A DNA stretch of 25,496 nucleotides from a virus. This document shows, piece by piece, positions 1 through 6,864 of this stretch. The notes beneath the pieces are model-generated. The model was not told where the DNA came from and searched no databases. It worked only from the letters and a program-made list of their open reading frames with translations. Location: IMG/VR virus record IMGVR_UViG_3300017987_000335, positions 1 to 25,496 of that record; one strand, given 5' to 3'. Position 1 is the stretch's first letter. Each line of letters begins with the position of its first letter. Position numbers and translations under genes: made by a program.

Positions 1-234
1 GCCGATCTTCTGTCCGATCATCCGTGCGAATTCATCCCTGTCTTCGGGACACCGGAAATGAACCTTGAGAGTCTGATGGGGCATCATGTATCGATTGACA
101 CACGAGGGCATGCCTCCCCAATGAATCTGCCACGCCGGTGGAAGACCGAGAAGACTTTCGGTTTTTTGCTTCCTGCGTTTTTCAGCCATGCTGGTTCGCG
201 GTTGAAAACATTCCGCCATTTCTTCCCGGTTCAT
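1..234 (-). CDS. Partial unknown phage protein, N-terminal 78 residues
   Basis: An open frame runs from an ATG at 234 to the window edge with no stop, so the gene continues outside. The ATG overlaps the TGA of the preceding methyltransferase frame (ATGA), and GGAGGAAGG lies just upstream as a strong ribosome binding site. The protein starts MNREEMAECF, has a basic stretch near residues 18-25, then a W-Q-I-H-W-G-G-M-P segment and a V-H-F segment with an acidic D-R-D-E-F-A pattern. I have the impression of similar W..GMP...VHF...FA..I sequences in uncultured phage proteins, but cannot name the family. Function is not assigned. Its coupling to the methyltransferase and radical SAM genes suggests the same small-molecule or glycan modification module. 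Confidence 0.7.
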   Translation of the reverse strand, partial: MNREEMAECFQPRTSMAEKRRKQKTESLLGLPPAWQIHWGGMPSCVNRYMMPHQTLKVHFRCPEDRDEFARMIGQKIG

Positions 235-1082
235 CCAGCCTTCCTCCAGTAAGCAGGTCTGTTGTTCGACAAGCGAGTCGATACCGGCTCGTAACCATGC
301 AACCGCATCGTCTTGTTGAATTCACGCTGTGCCATTCTGCCCGGAACCGCCGGAGAAGACAGCCCCAATCCGCCAACGGTTTTCAACTTGTACGTTGGAA
401 AATGTCCAACCGATCGACCAGAAAAAGCATTGGCAACGATCATGGCCACCGGTTCCAATTCCAAGATTTATTCCAAATGAGTCAACGGTTCTTCAAAATG
501 CTCGAAGTATTCAGAAGCAAAAACCAAACCACCCTTTCTCAAACCATCGATGCTGTCAACGATTGAAACACCCACGCCTCTTCCCATTATACGAGCGATT
601 GAAATTTGTTTCGAGCCCTCGATGTTTGTGCCAACAACATCAGCGTTTGGAAACAATTGTTTGAGTCCAGCAGTCGTAAAGCCGATGCCGCATCCAACAT
701 CAATCACCGTTTTCACAGCAGACAGGTCGTCAACGATGCTCTTGTTGTCCAGGGATTTCTGGTGATTGATCCCCTTCAAATACCCCCTGGAATAAATCCT
801 CCAGCAAGCCCATGTTTCCGACAAGTAGCTGTCTTCTCCGTACACTCCATAATCGGGCTTTCCAGCTTCCAACGAGTCGTACCACCTGTTCTCGTACCTT
901 TCAACACGCTTCTCTTCCTCCGAACTCAATTTCCTGCGCATGTATTTTCTGGCCAAGATGTCCGACATTTCAGCAACGACGGAAACGTCAATCCCTTCGA
1001 CCTCTCCACATGCATCCAAGAACAATTGGTGGAGTTCTTTGTTCCTTGCGTTCAGTACATCTTTCAACAAGTTGACATTCAT
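231..1082 (-). pseudogene. Class I SAM methyltransferase interrupted by an in-frame TAA
   Basis: The frame from ATG 1082 encodes 204 residues with SAM-binding motif I, VIDVGCGIG, at about 126-134 and an acidic loop ending EYFEHFEEPLTHLE. It then meets TAA at 470-468. The same frame continues without a gap for about 78 codons to TGA at 231. That second part reads like the expected C-terminus of this methyltransferase type (MIVANAF, a GHF segment, then NNRPAYW near the end). A single G to T change from GAA would create the stop. The start overlaps the stop of the radical SAM gene (ATGA), and the end overlaps the next start, so spacing supports one ancestral gene. It may be a recent nonsense mutation, a sequencing error, or stop readthrough. 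The 204-residue product alone lacks the last part of the fold. The substrate is unknown. Confidence 0.75.
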
Positions 1083-2227
1083 TTCAATCCGAATCTCTTT
1101 CGATTCCGATCGCGCTGAGCAGCAATCGTGCTGGGCACGATGATGTCACTCGATTTCTCGAGCACTTCTTGTTCTTCGTCCTTCGTCGGCAGGAGACTTT
1201 CCTTTGCTTCTTTTTTCTTCCACCCGTCAGCGAATACTCCAGAATCATCAACAATTTCGTTCCACTTCTTGCCGTCCCACCAACCATCAAATGAACCTTC
1301 CGGCCACATGCCCGTCCAATCACACTTGCTGAATGCACAATTGCATTGACTGCAATATGGAATTCCTGCCCTGTCCTTGTTGTGCAAACGCTTGCGGATG
1401 CTCTGCATCAATTCACCGAACCAATACTTCTTGAAACCTTCCGGCCCATCCTTGACGTTGCCGAGCAATCCGCCGCTCTCGCACAAAAAGTCAATGCAAC
1501 AAAACAGATAGTTGCCTTCATAATCGACGGTGGAAAAACGCATGGGTATGGTGCATTTTCTTTCGTACGACTCGCGGACGGGCACCAAGCCCTTTGGCAT
1601 GGCTTCTTTCCAATCGATGTGGTTCAAGAAGGTGCTCATTCTCCCGAATTTGCGCCAGCGCATTCTCTTTTCCGGGCAATCGCGAATCACGACGAGCTTC
1701 ATGTCCGGATCGTTTGCATACGACCATGCATTGCGGTGGTTCGGACTGCCGATCTTGTGGTCGTCGTACAGATACCATTCAGCACCGCTCTTCTTGGCAA
1801 GATCAATGAACCAATCCTTCTTGCTGTACACGTCAAACACGATGACATTCAATCCAGCGTCGAACATCTTGCCCAGTGAAACTTTTCCAGAAAGAACATT
1901 CGAACCGTTCGTGTGAATCAATTGCTGCGTAGTTGGACTCACTTTCCTTCCAAGTTCGATCATCTCGTACAATTCTGGATGCAAAGTTGGTTCTCCGCAT
2001 TGTCCAAGTTCGAGACGACCGTTCGGCGTACACTCGGCGACGACTTTGAACATAGATTCCCATGTTTCTTTCGACATGTATCTGTGAACACCGTCCGAAG
2101 GAAACACCCGTGCCGAGCAGTGCCAGCACTTGAAATTGCAACCCCGAACAAATTCGACTGCCCAGACCCATGGCCCGTACCGCCCCAGTGGCTTCTTGCC
2201 CTTTCCGATCGTTTCCCAATCAAGCAT
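1079..2227 (-). CDS. Radical SAM protein with cysteine-rich C-terminus
   Basis: The 382-residue protein has the radical SAM CX3CX2C motif (C30, C34, C37 in RGCNFKCWHC), which ligates a [4Fe-4S] cluster for reductive cleavage of S-adenosylmethionine. A GQCGEPTLHPE segment near residue 75 matches the GEP-type SAM-binding strand. The C-terminal half has further cysteines (FCCIDFLCE and CSQCNCAFSKC) that look like the auxiliary-cluster SPASM/twitch arrangement, followed by a charged tail. The start ATG at 2227 has CAGGAGATGAACG upstream. The gene is followed with ATGA overlap by a methyltransferase, so the two may act on the same substrate. Radical SAM proteins of this layout often modify peptides or sugars. 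Which one applies here cannot be read from sequence. Confidence 0.88.
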   Translation of the reverse strand: MLDWETIGKGKKPLGRYGPWVWAVEFVRGCNFKCWHCSARVFPSDGVHRYMSKETWESMFKVVAECTPNGRLELGQCGEPTLHPELYEMIELGRKVSPTTQQLIHTNGSNVLSGKVSLGKMFDAGLNVIVFDVYSKKDWFIDLAKKSGAEWYLYDDHKIGSPNHRNAWSYANDPDMKLVVIRDCPEKRMRWRKFGRMSTFLNHIDWKEAMPKGLVPVRESYERKCTIPMRFSTVDYEGNYLFCCIDFLCESGGLLGNVKDGPEGFKKYWFGELMQSIRKRLHNKDRAGIPYCSQCNCAFSKCDWTGMWPEGSFDGWWDGKKWNEIVDDSGVFADGWKKKEAKESLLPTKDEEQEVLEKSSDIIVPSTIAAQRDRNRKRFGLK

Positions 2228-2252
2228 CGTTCATCTCCTGTTGCGACACGAG

Positions 2253-2285
2253 AAAACCCCGGCTGCTGATTTCAAGCAGCCGGGG
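2253..2285 (-). terminator. Intrinsic terminator after the 2304-2918 gene
   Basis: A perfect 10-bp GC-rich stem (2257-2266 with 2276-2285, 9-nt loop) is followed on the minus strand by TTTTCT. It lies between the stop at 2304 and the radical SAM start at 2227. It should end the transcript from the promoter at 2982 and separate it from the radical SAM gene. Confidence 0.88.
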
Positions 2286-2303
2286 CAGGTAAAAGAGCGA
2301 AGG

Positions 2304-2918
2304 TCACGCGTCGTCCAGACCGTTGACATACCCGTTGATGGCATGCCATGCATCGGTGAGCTGGCTTCGTGATGCTTTCGGATTGCTCGAACCGTACAGC
2401 TTGTCGACTTCTTCGACCATCTCGTCCGTGACGCCCTTCGGCAAGCCGTGCGTCTTGATCACCGTTCCAGCCACGAACCGGCGGTTCAAGACGCTGCGAA
2501 CACCGGCAAGATTCTCGTATTCCGGACCAGCGGCCGACTTGGGCTTGCCGTTCTTGGACTCCTCCGTTTTCTTGGAAGTGGTTTTCTTCTTGCTGGGTTC
2601 TTCCCGTTCCTCCGATTCCAGTTCGGCGTCCACTCCCTGTTCTTCCGGTTCTTCAGCAGACTCCTCTTCCGGGCCGTCGTCCTTTTCCACGAGCTTGACG
2701 TCGCCCCCGATTTCGGCGATCTTCGACAACAACTCGTTCAAACGGTCGGCTTCCGGGTGGTCGTCGGGCACCGAGATGTCGGTGTCGTTGTCTTCGAACA
2801 TCTCGGCCAGATCGCGCAACTTGGAACGCATCCGCTTGCGGTTCCACGACGAGGCCGTGCTGAATCCCAACGCTTCGCACAACTCGACCACGTCTTTCCT
2901 CACAAGTTTGGTACTCAT
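2304..2918 (-). CDS. Unknown protein with acidic/lysine-rich linker, monocistronic
   Basis: ATG 2918 is chosen because GAAAGGAGATCC precedes it; an upstream in-frame start has no such site. The 204-residue product has a helical N-terminal region (MSTKLVRKDVVELCEALG, then basic NRKRMRSKLRDLAEMF). A low-complexity Glu-rich then Lys/Thr/Ser-rich linker follows at about 78-125, and then a conserved-looking C-terminal domain (GVRSVLNRRF to GYVNGLDDA). I do not recognise the family. The layout of two folded ends joined by a charged linker suits a nucleic-acid- or replisome-associated accessory protein, but that is only inference. It has its own promoter (2982) and terminator (2253-2285), so it is probably expressed independently of the helicase gene upstream. 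Confidence 0.85.
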   Translation of the reverse strand: MSTKLVRKDVVELCEALGFSTASSWNRKRMRSKLRDLAEMFEDNDTDISVPDDHPEADRLNELLSKIAEIGGDVKLVEKDDGPEEESAEEPEEQGVDAELESEEREEPSKKKTTSKKTEESKNGKPKSAAGPEYENLAGVRSVLNRRFVAGTVIKTHGLPKGVTDEMVEEVDKLYGSSNPKASRSQLTDAWHAINGYVNGLDDA

Positions 2919-2956
2919 TGGATCTCCTTTCGATTGTTGGATCCCGTTCAATTGAC

Positions 2957-2974
2957 TGGTACTCCCTGGTACCA
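2957..2974 (-). promoter_or_regulatory. Inverted repeat in leader of the 2304-2918 gene
   Basis: TGGTAC and GTACCA (2957-2962 and 2969-2974) form a perfect 6-bp inverted repeat with a 6-nt spacer, between the -10 box at 2982 and the start codon at 2918. It could be an operator just after the transcription start or a small hairpin in the mRNA. Confidence 0.45.
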
Positions 2975-2981
2975 ACTATCT

Positions 2982-2987
2982 ATTATA
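2982..2987 (-). promoter_or_regulatory. TATAAT -10 box upstream of 2304-2918
   Basis: The minus strand reads GGGTAGTATAATAGATAG. The TATAAT is perfect, but no convincing -35 hexamer lies 16-18 bases upstream. An inverted repeat ACTAC-TGG-GTAGT sits directly against the -10 box and could be an operator. The position, just after the helicase stop codon and 60-70 bases before the next start, fits a promoter. Confidence 0.6.
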
Positions 2988-3001
2988 CTACCCAGTAGTT
3001 C

Positions 3002-4390
3002 TTATTCTGCTACCCTCCGCACGGGCTCGTACCATTCCCAACATCCCGCGACGACGGCTTGGTAGCTCTCCCTGAAACGGCCCTCCCGTCTCACTATCCA
3101 GTTCAACCTGGCGACGCCGTTCTTCCTGTCGTTCTCGCTGACGTTCACTCCTATCATGCCGTTCACGTGTGCCAACTTCGTCTTCCGCCCCGAGAAGTGC
3201 TGCTTCCTCAAGACTTTTGCCTTGTCGCCGTATGCCGCAGCCGACGATTGGGTCGCCGTCACCACAAGACAATGTTTTTCCTGGCTCATCCTGCGGAGAG
3301 CCTTCCACGTTTCATCTATCTGATCCAACGTGTCTCGTACCCCGTACGGCGGGGCGAGAATGTCAGCATAATCGATCACCAGAACATCGGGTACCCACCG
3401 CATTTCCCTTTCCCAACTTGACAACTTTGCCGAAATGTCGTCCACCGACGTCGACGTGTTCGGCCTGCAGCAGATCCACAGCCTGTCGACTCCCCTGCAA
3501 GTTCTCTTCACGGCATTGTAAGCAGCTCTCTGGGTCGGCGGCCCGTCAAATTCCCTCGTCTCCGTCGAAATCTCCCCGTCCCGGTCGACGCTGACCGGAA
3601 CGCGCAATTTGGACTTGAAATTCTCGACCGAGGGGATCCTGAGAGCACGGGCCCCCAACCGCCGGAGCACCTGGTCCTGCGAGTTGTCGCCGACGTCGAA
3701 GTACGCCACCCGGCACCTGTTTCGAACCGCTCTGAATGCGAGATCGAGCAAGAATACCGACTTCCCCGTCTTGTCGGGAGCCATGAAGGCATACAACGAA
3801 TCCCTGGTCAGCCACTTGCCCAAGAACCCCTGCAGCTTTCCCGGGTAATAAATCAGCGAATCTTGTCTCTCCTGGTCATACGCCTGCCGCCAAGCGTCGT
3901 AGTCGGACACGACCCTGCAGACCGAGTCTTCTCCCATCTCGATCCGCTTCAAGCTCGCCAGTTCTTCGAACGCCTCTTCCGGCTTTCCCAGTTCTTCCAG
4001 TTCCTCGGCCCGCTGAATGGCACGCCGCACCTTGACTGCTGCAAAGTATTTCGCAGCACGGTCGAGCTGCCAGTCCGAGTTCTTCTGCCCGTCGTTTTCT
4101 TGTTCCCTGTCAGCAGCCAGAAGAAACCGCTCGACTCCGCGGACGGTTTCCTCCGGCATCTTGGTTGTTCTGGCCCAATCTGAATAGATGTCGCGAAGCT
4201 GGCCGTTCGGAACGTCGCCGTACTTTCTCAGATGGTCGACCATCCACCCGCCGACCAGGTTGGCCCACGGGGCATCGAACAATCCCTCCCCCGTCCATTG
4301 TCCTGCAACCCGGGACAACACTGTTCTGTCCGTGGCCATCGCGGCCAGAACTGCACGTGCTTCTTCGCCCTCGCGGCGTCTGGCTTTCAT
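3002..4390 (-). CDS. DnaB-like replicative helicase
   Basis: The 462-residue protein has an N-terminal helical domain (about 1-150) and a RecA-type ATPase domain. Walker A is APDKTGKS at 204-211 and Walker B is VLVIDYADIL at 336-345. A TATQSS segment, the usual sensor region of DnaB-family helicases, follows. The length matches DnaB (about 450-470). It would unwind the fork 5' to 3' as a hexamer and recruit the primase. The start ATG at 4390 follows the initiator's TAG by one base, so the two are cotranslated, as in many phage initiator/helicase pairs. A lysine-containing DKTGK loop replaces the commoner GxGK form, but the P-loop lysine and serine remain. Confidence 0.9.
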   Translation of the reverse strand: MKARRREGEEARAVLAAMATDRTVLSRVAGQWTGEGLFDAPWANLVGGWMVDHLRKYGDVPNGQLRDIYSDWARTTKMPEETVRGVERFLLAADREQENDGQKNSDWQLDRAAKYFAAVKVRRAIQRAEELEELGKPEEAFEELASLKRIEMGEDSVCRVVSDYDAWRQAYDQERQDSLIYYPGKLQGFLGKWLTRDSLYAFMAPDKTGKSVFLLDLAFRAVRNRCRVAYFDVGDNSQDQVLRRLGARALRIPSVENFKSKLRVPVSVDRDGEISTETREFDGPPTQRAAYNAVKRTCRGVDRLWICCRPNTSTSVDDISAKLSSWEREMRWVPDVLVIDYADILAPPYGVRDTLDQIDETWKALRRMSQEKHCLVVTATQSSAAAYGDKAKVLRKQHFSGRKTKLAHVNGMIGVNVSENDRKNGVARLNWIVRREGRFRESYQAVVAGCWEWYEPVRRVAE

Positions 4391-4391
4391 C

Positions 4392-5402
4392 CTATTCGAT
4401 CTCGTTCCATTTCAATGTGCCCGGTTTTTCCCCGAAGTGCTGGAGCGCTTCGTCCGTGTCTTCTTGGGTCGGGTAGTTCTCGCACCACAAGCCCCTTTCC
4501 CTCTCGAGCCATTCCCTCACCCTTGCAACCAGGTCGGCTCTCGGGTGCTTGTTCTCCGGCACTTCCCCGGAATCCGATTCCTGCCGGAGCTTCGCATCCC
4601 GGAACTTGCCCCACTTGTCGAAGACGTCTGCAGCCTTGTGGATCTTCGGGCACCACGGCTCGGAGTAGTGGATCTTCATCCACTTGACCATGTCCCGAAC
4701 TTGTTCCTTCGGGACCTTTCGGCGGAAACGAAGAGCTGCGATGTGCTTCGCGAGAGTTGGAACTCGGACGCTTCTCGGCGGAGCCACTATGTCGGCGTCA
4801 TGCAGTACCAGTACTTCCCGCAGGTGCCCGGCGGCTTTCTTGTCCCAGTCGTCCGTTTGCACCAAGTTCGGCCCTTCGTTTTTTCTTGTGCGTGGGCGCT
4901 TTTTCAAAGCGCCCCCATTTCTTTCTTTCTTATTAGTATCTTTCTCTGATCGGAGTATACTTTGTATACTGGTCCTGTTTACTTCGTATACTGGTTTTGT
5001 ATACGAAGTATACTGGTCAAGAGGGAACGAAGTATACTGGTCTCCGTCGATCAACTTCAGCCGGTAGAACTTTCTCAGGCGCCCGTTGTCCCCCTCGATT
5101 TTCTCCTCCAGGTAGCCGTCTTCGATTGCCTTCTTGATTCCCTGTATGATGGACTTCCTGGTCAACCCGGTGCCGCCGTCCATCCTCTCGCCGTTCTTCT
5201 TCTTGCGCCCGTTCTCGAACTCGTCGAGCGTGATGCGCTTGAACTCCCCGTACTCCAAGAAGCCCCACGTGTGCCGAAGAACATATTCAACGATCTTCAT
5301 TTCACCGAGGGAGGTGATGGTACTCGTGATGCCGATCCATTCGGCAGGCATCCGGAACCAATTTTGACCGGGAGCGCGGAACCCGGCAAACTTGTTGTTC
5401 AT
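4392..5402 (-). CDS. Replication initiator with winged-helix N-terminus (lambda O-like layout)
   Basis: ATG 5402 is preceded by CACGGAGGTTTGG. The 336-residue protein has a winged-helix-like N-terminal domain (about 10-117): an NWFRMPAEW start, a helix SLGEMKIVEYVLRHTWG, then LTRKSIIQGIKKAIEDGYL as a likely recognition-helix region. This resembles phage replication proteins of the lambda O/RepA type. Residues about 120-147 are encoded by four DNA repeats and contain the DQYTS repetition. A basic linker (KKERNGGALKKRPRTRK) and a C-terminal domain follow. The helicase gene is next with a 1-base gap, so the protein probably binds the repeats, opens the origin and helps load the helicase. The family is inferred from layout, not from a database match. 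Confidence 0.78.
   Translation of the reverse strand: MNNKFAGFRAPGQNWFRMPAEWIGITSTITSLGEMKIVEYVLRHTWGFLEYGEFKRITLDEFENGRKKKNGERMDGGTGLTRKSIIQGIKKAIEDGYLEEKIEGDNGRLRKFYRLKLIDGDQYTSFPLDQYTSYTKPVYEVNRTSIQSILRSEKDTNKKERNGGALKKRPRTRKNEGPNLVQTDDWDKKAAGHLREVLVLHDADIVAPPRSVRVPTLAKHIAALRFRRKVPKEQVRDMVKWMKIHYSEPWCPKIHKAADVFDKWGKFRDAKLRQESDSGEVPENKHPRADLVARVREWLERERGLWCENYPTQEDTDEALQHFGEKPGTLKWNEIE
4913..4953. other. Putative DNA unwinding element next to iterons
   Basis: This A+T-rich polypurine/polypyrimidine stretch (minus strand rich in AGAAAGAAAG and ATACTAATAAG) lies immediately on the gene-downstream side of the four repeats at 4954-5041. The same order, repeats then AT-rich tract inside the initiator gene, is known from the lambda origin. 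It is the likely site of first strand opening. Confidence 0.55.
4954..5041. repeat. Four iterons inside the initiator gene, candidate replication origin
   Basis: GTATACTGGT occurs exactly at 4964, 4986, 5008 and 5032, giving spacings of 22, 22 and 24 bases or about two helical turns. In two places a mirrored GTATAC lies three bases away (AGTATAC-TTT-GTATACT at 4954-4970 and GTATAC-GAA-GTATAC at 4999-5013), so some sites are palindromic. Phased repeats in the middle of an initiator gene next to an AT-rich tract are a recognised origin arrangement. The reading frame is kept through the repeats, so the same DNA codes for the inter-domain linker. Confidence 0.8.
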
Positions 5403-5416
5403 CCAAACCTCCGTGC

Positions 5417-5455
5417 AAAAGAAGAGCCCGGCTGGGGTGGTATTCCCAGCCGGGC
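5417..5455 (-). terminator. Intrinsic terminator or attenuator before the initiator gene
   Basis: An 11-bp GC stem (5426-5436 with 5445-5455, 8-nt loop) is followed on the minus strand by TCTTCTTTTGC. It sits only about 15 bases before the initiator start and about 140 bases downstream of the TATAAT at 5595. It either ends the primase transcript or attenuates transcription into the initiator gene. Confidence 0.8.
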
Positions 5456-5594
5456 GAAAACTTTGAACTGGTGAGACAGCCAAGAGTCCAGTTCAAAATG
5501 AAGACATGGCGGATGACAACACGACATGACCATCTCCAACAGTGAACTCGTGTGCTGCCTTGCAACACCATACCACGCTCGGCAGCATCATCGT
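5456..5594 (-). ncRNA. Structured leader or short RNA upstream of the replication initiator
   Basis: Transcription from the TATAAT at 5595 would give about 140 bases before the terminator. The stretch can form a GCTGCC...GGCAGC stem near its 5' end. It can also form a 9-bp stem (TTGAACTGG with CCAGTTCAA, 16-nt loop) just before the terminator. A 32-codon frame from ATG about 5589 lacks a ribosome binding site and looks fortuitous. The layout suits an attenuated leader or a small RNA controlling initiator level, as with plasmid copy-number control. No known family is recognised. Confidence 0.4.
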
Positions 5595-5600
5595 ATTATA
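5595..5600 (-). promoter_or_regulatory. TATAAT -10 box upstream of the initiator leader
   Basis: The minus strand reads CTGGGTGTGTATAATACG, a perfect -10 box after the primase stop at 5632. Seventeen bases upstream is TTTTTC, a weak -35 match. It is likely a promoter for the initiator/helicase operon. Confidence 0.6.
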
Positions 5601-5631
5601 CACACCCAGGAAGATTTGAAAAACAACGGTT

Positions 5632-6507
5632 TCACTCCAGAAATGCTTTCCTGATTTCCCCGATCTCGTCCTCGTCCGCATCGGCAAGATCGTCGCCAGT
5701 TTCCAGCTGAACGACATGCGTTTCACCGGGATACTGCTGCAGCACGTCGGCCAGGGCTTCGGCTTGGCGTCGTGCGTCAGAATCAAAGCAGATGGCCCGC
5801 ATCGGATGGTTTCCCATTCGTTCGATCTGCTGGGGAGTGACTTTCAAGCCGAGCGTAGCAACAGCGCCCGGCCCGACTGCCCAGACGTCGGTCGGGCCCT
5901 CGACCACGAGCAACGCATGCCCGGCCAGATCTTCGCCGTACAACACCGTCTTGTGATTCACCAGTTCTTGTTCCGGCGAGGCCGACAAGTACTTCGGGTT
6001 CCGCTCGCCGATTGCCCGCGTGGTCCAGCTCACCACCCGCCCGCCGAGTTCGATGGGTATCCAGATCCGCCATGCCAGGGAGCTCAGCGGCCCCGTGGAT
6101 TGTATTCCCCACAACGTCTCGATGGAATCAGGGTCGAAGCCCCGTCGCTTCAAATACGCTCTGTGTGGCTTCTGGAGGCTTGTCAGGCCCTTTGGGTATT
6201 CGAGCCCTCTTCCCGGCTTGAAATCAATTCTGGGGGCATCTACGCCCGATAGAAACGATATCCCAGTTTTCTGGACGGCGTTCCAGTCGATTCCCGCGGC
6301 TTCAGCAAGAAGCTTCATCGAATTGAAGCCGCCGCACTTCCAGCAGGCGGCACGGCCGGTCGACAATTCGATGCCCGCATGAAACTTGCCCGTTCCCTGC
6401 CCGCATCTCGGGCAATCGATGCCGATCCAGCCAGCGCGCACATGCCGGTGGCTTCCGCCCTCACGGTAGTCGATGCCGTGCTGGCGGAGAAAGTCTTGAA
6501 TCGTCAT
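5632..6507 (-). CDS. Zinc-finger TOPRIM primase, compact DnaG type
   Basis: The 291-residue protein begins with a CHC2-like zinc ribbon: CPRCG with C32 and C35, then CWKCG with C55 and C58. Next come a YLKRRGFDP segment typical of DnaG-like primases and a TOPRIM domain (VVEGPTDVWAV at about 201-211 and AICFDSDARR at 239-247) with the metal-binding Glu and DxD acids. It would make RNA primers for lagging-strand synthesis with the DnaB-like helicase. It is shorter than cellular DnaG (about 600 aa) and ends soon after the TOPRIM fold, so it has no helicase-interaction domain. ATG 6507 has GAGGGAAGACG upstream, overlapping the end of the preceding gene. Confidence 0.9.
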   Translation of the reverse strand: MTIQDFLRQHGIDYREGGSHRHVRAGWIGIDCPRCGQGTGKFHAGIELSTGRAACWKCGGFNSMKLLAEAAGIDWNAVQKTGISFLSGVDAPRIDFKPGRGLEYPKGLTSLQKPHRAYLKRRGFDPDSIETLWGIQSTGPLSSLAWRIWIPIELGGRVVSWTTRAIGERNPKYLSASPEQELVNHKTVLYGEDLAGHALLVVEGPTDVWAVGPGAVATLGLKVTPQQIERMGNHPMRAICFDSDARRQAEALADVLQQYPGETHVVQLETGDDLADADEDEIGEIRKAFLE

Positions 6508-6516
6508 CGTCTTCCC

Positions 6517-6864
6517 TCAGACGCCTGGTTCTTCACCGGCATCGCTGCTCTTGCCGGCAGCATGGCGCAGCGGATTGCCGCCGTTGCCGCCATCACGGTA
6601 GCCGGCTCGGTAGACGGACTTCACTCCCGAGACGATGTCGGTGAGCATCAGCTGAATGAGTTCTTTGTCAACACCTTCCGACTTGTCCAGCACGACCGAC
6701 CAGCTCGACAGGATGCCGGATATGCCCTGGCGGACGACTGGGGAAATCTGATCGACGTCAGCGGCGTTGCCGTATCTGGAGAGGTCGTTCTTCCATTCAC
6801 CGATCTTGTCCAGAAATTCGTTGACGGTTTTGAATTGTTTCTGCATCTTCTCTGTTTCGTTCAT
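6517..6864 (-). CDS. Small unknown protein between SNF2 helicase and primase
   Basis: The 115-residue, mostly helical protein starts at ATG 6864, which overlaps the SNF2 helicase TGA (ATGA). It contains VYRAGYRDGG near the C-terminus, similar in position and pattern to CYAAGVRDER in the small protein at 8209-8502, on the other side of the SNF2 gene. The tail after it is Gly/Asn-rich. I do not recognise the family. Coupling to two replication enzymes suggests a replication- or repair-associated accessory role (inference). Confidence 0.75.
   Translation of the reverse strand: MNETEKMQKQFKTVNEFLDKIGEWKNDLSRYGNAADVDQISPVVRQGISGILSSWSVVLDKSEGVDKELIQLMLTDIVSGVKSVYRAGYRDGGNGGNPLRHAAGKSSDAGEEPGV

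Noticed and set aside
2323-2955. Long plus-strand open frames, here and opposite many minus-strand genes
   Set aside because: They lie antisense to genes with recognisable domains or strong ribosome binding sites and give low-complexity Ser/Pro/Leu-rich products. They are by-products of GC-biased codons.
4954-5041. CRISPR array from regularly spaced repeats
   Set aside because: Repeats are 10-15 bp at 22-bp periodicity, with no room for spacers, and lie in frame inside an initiator gene. An iteron origin fits better.
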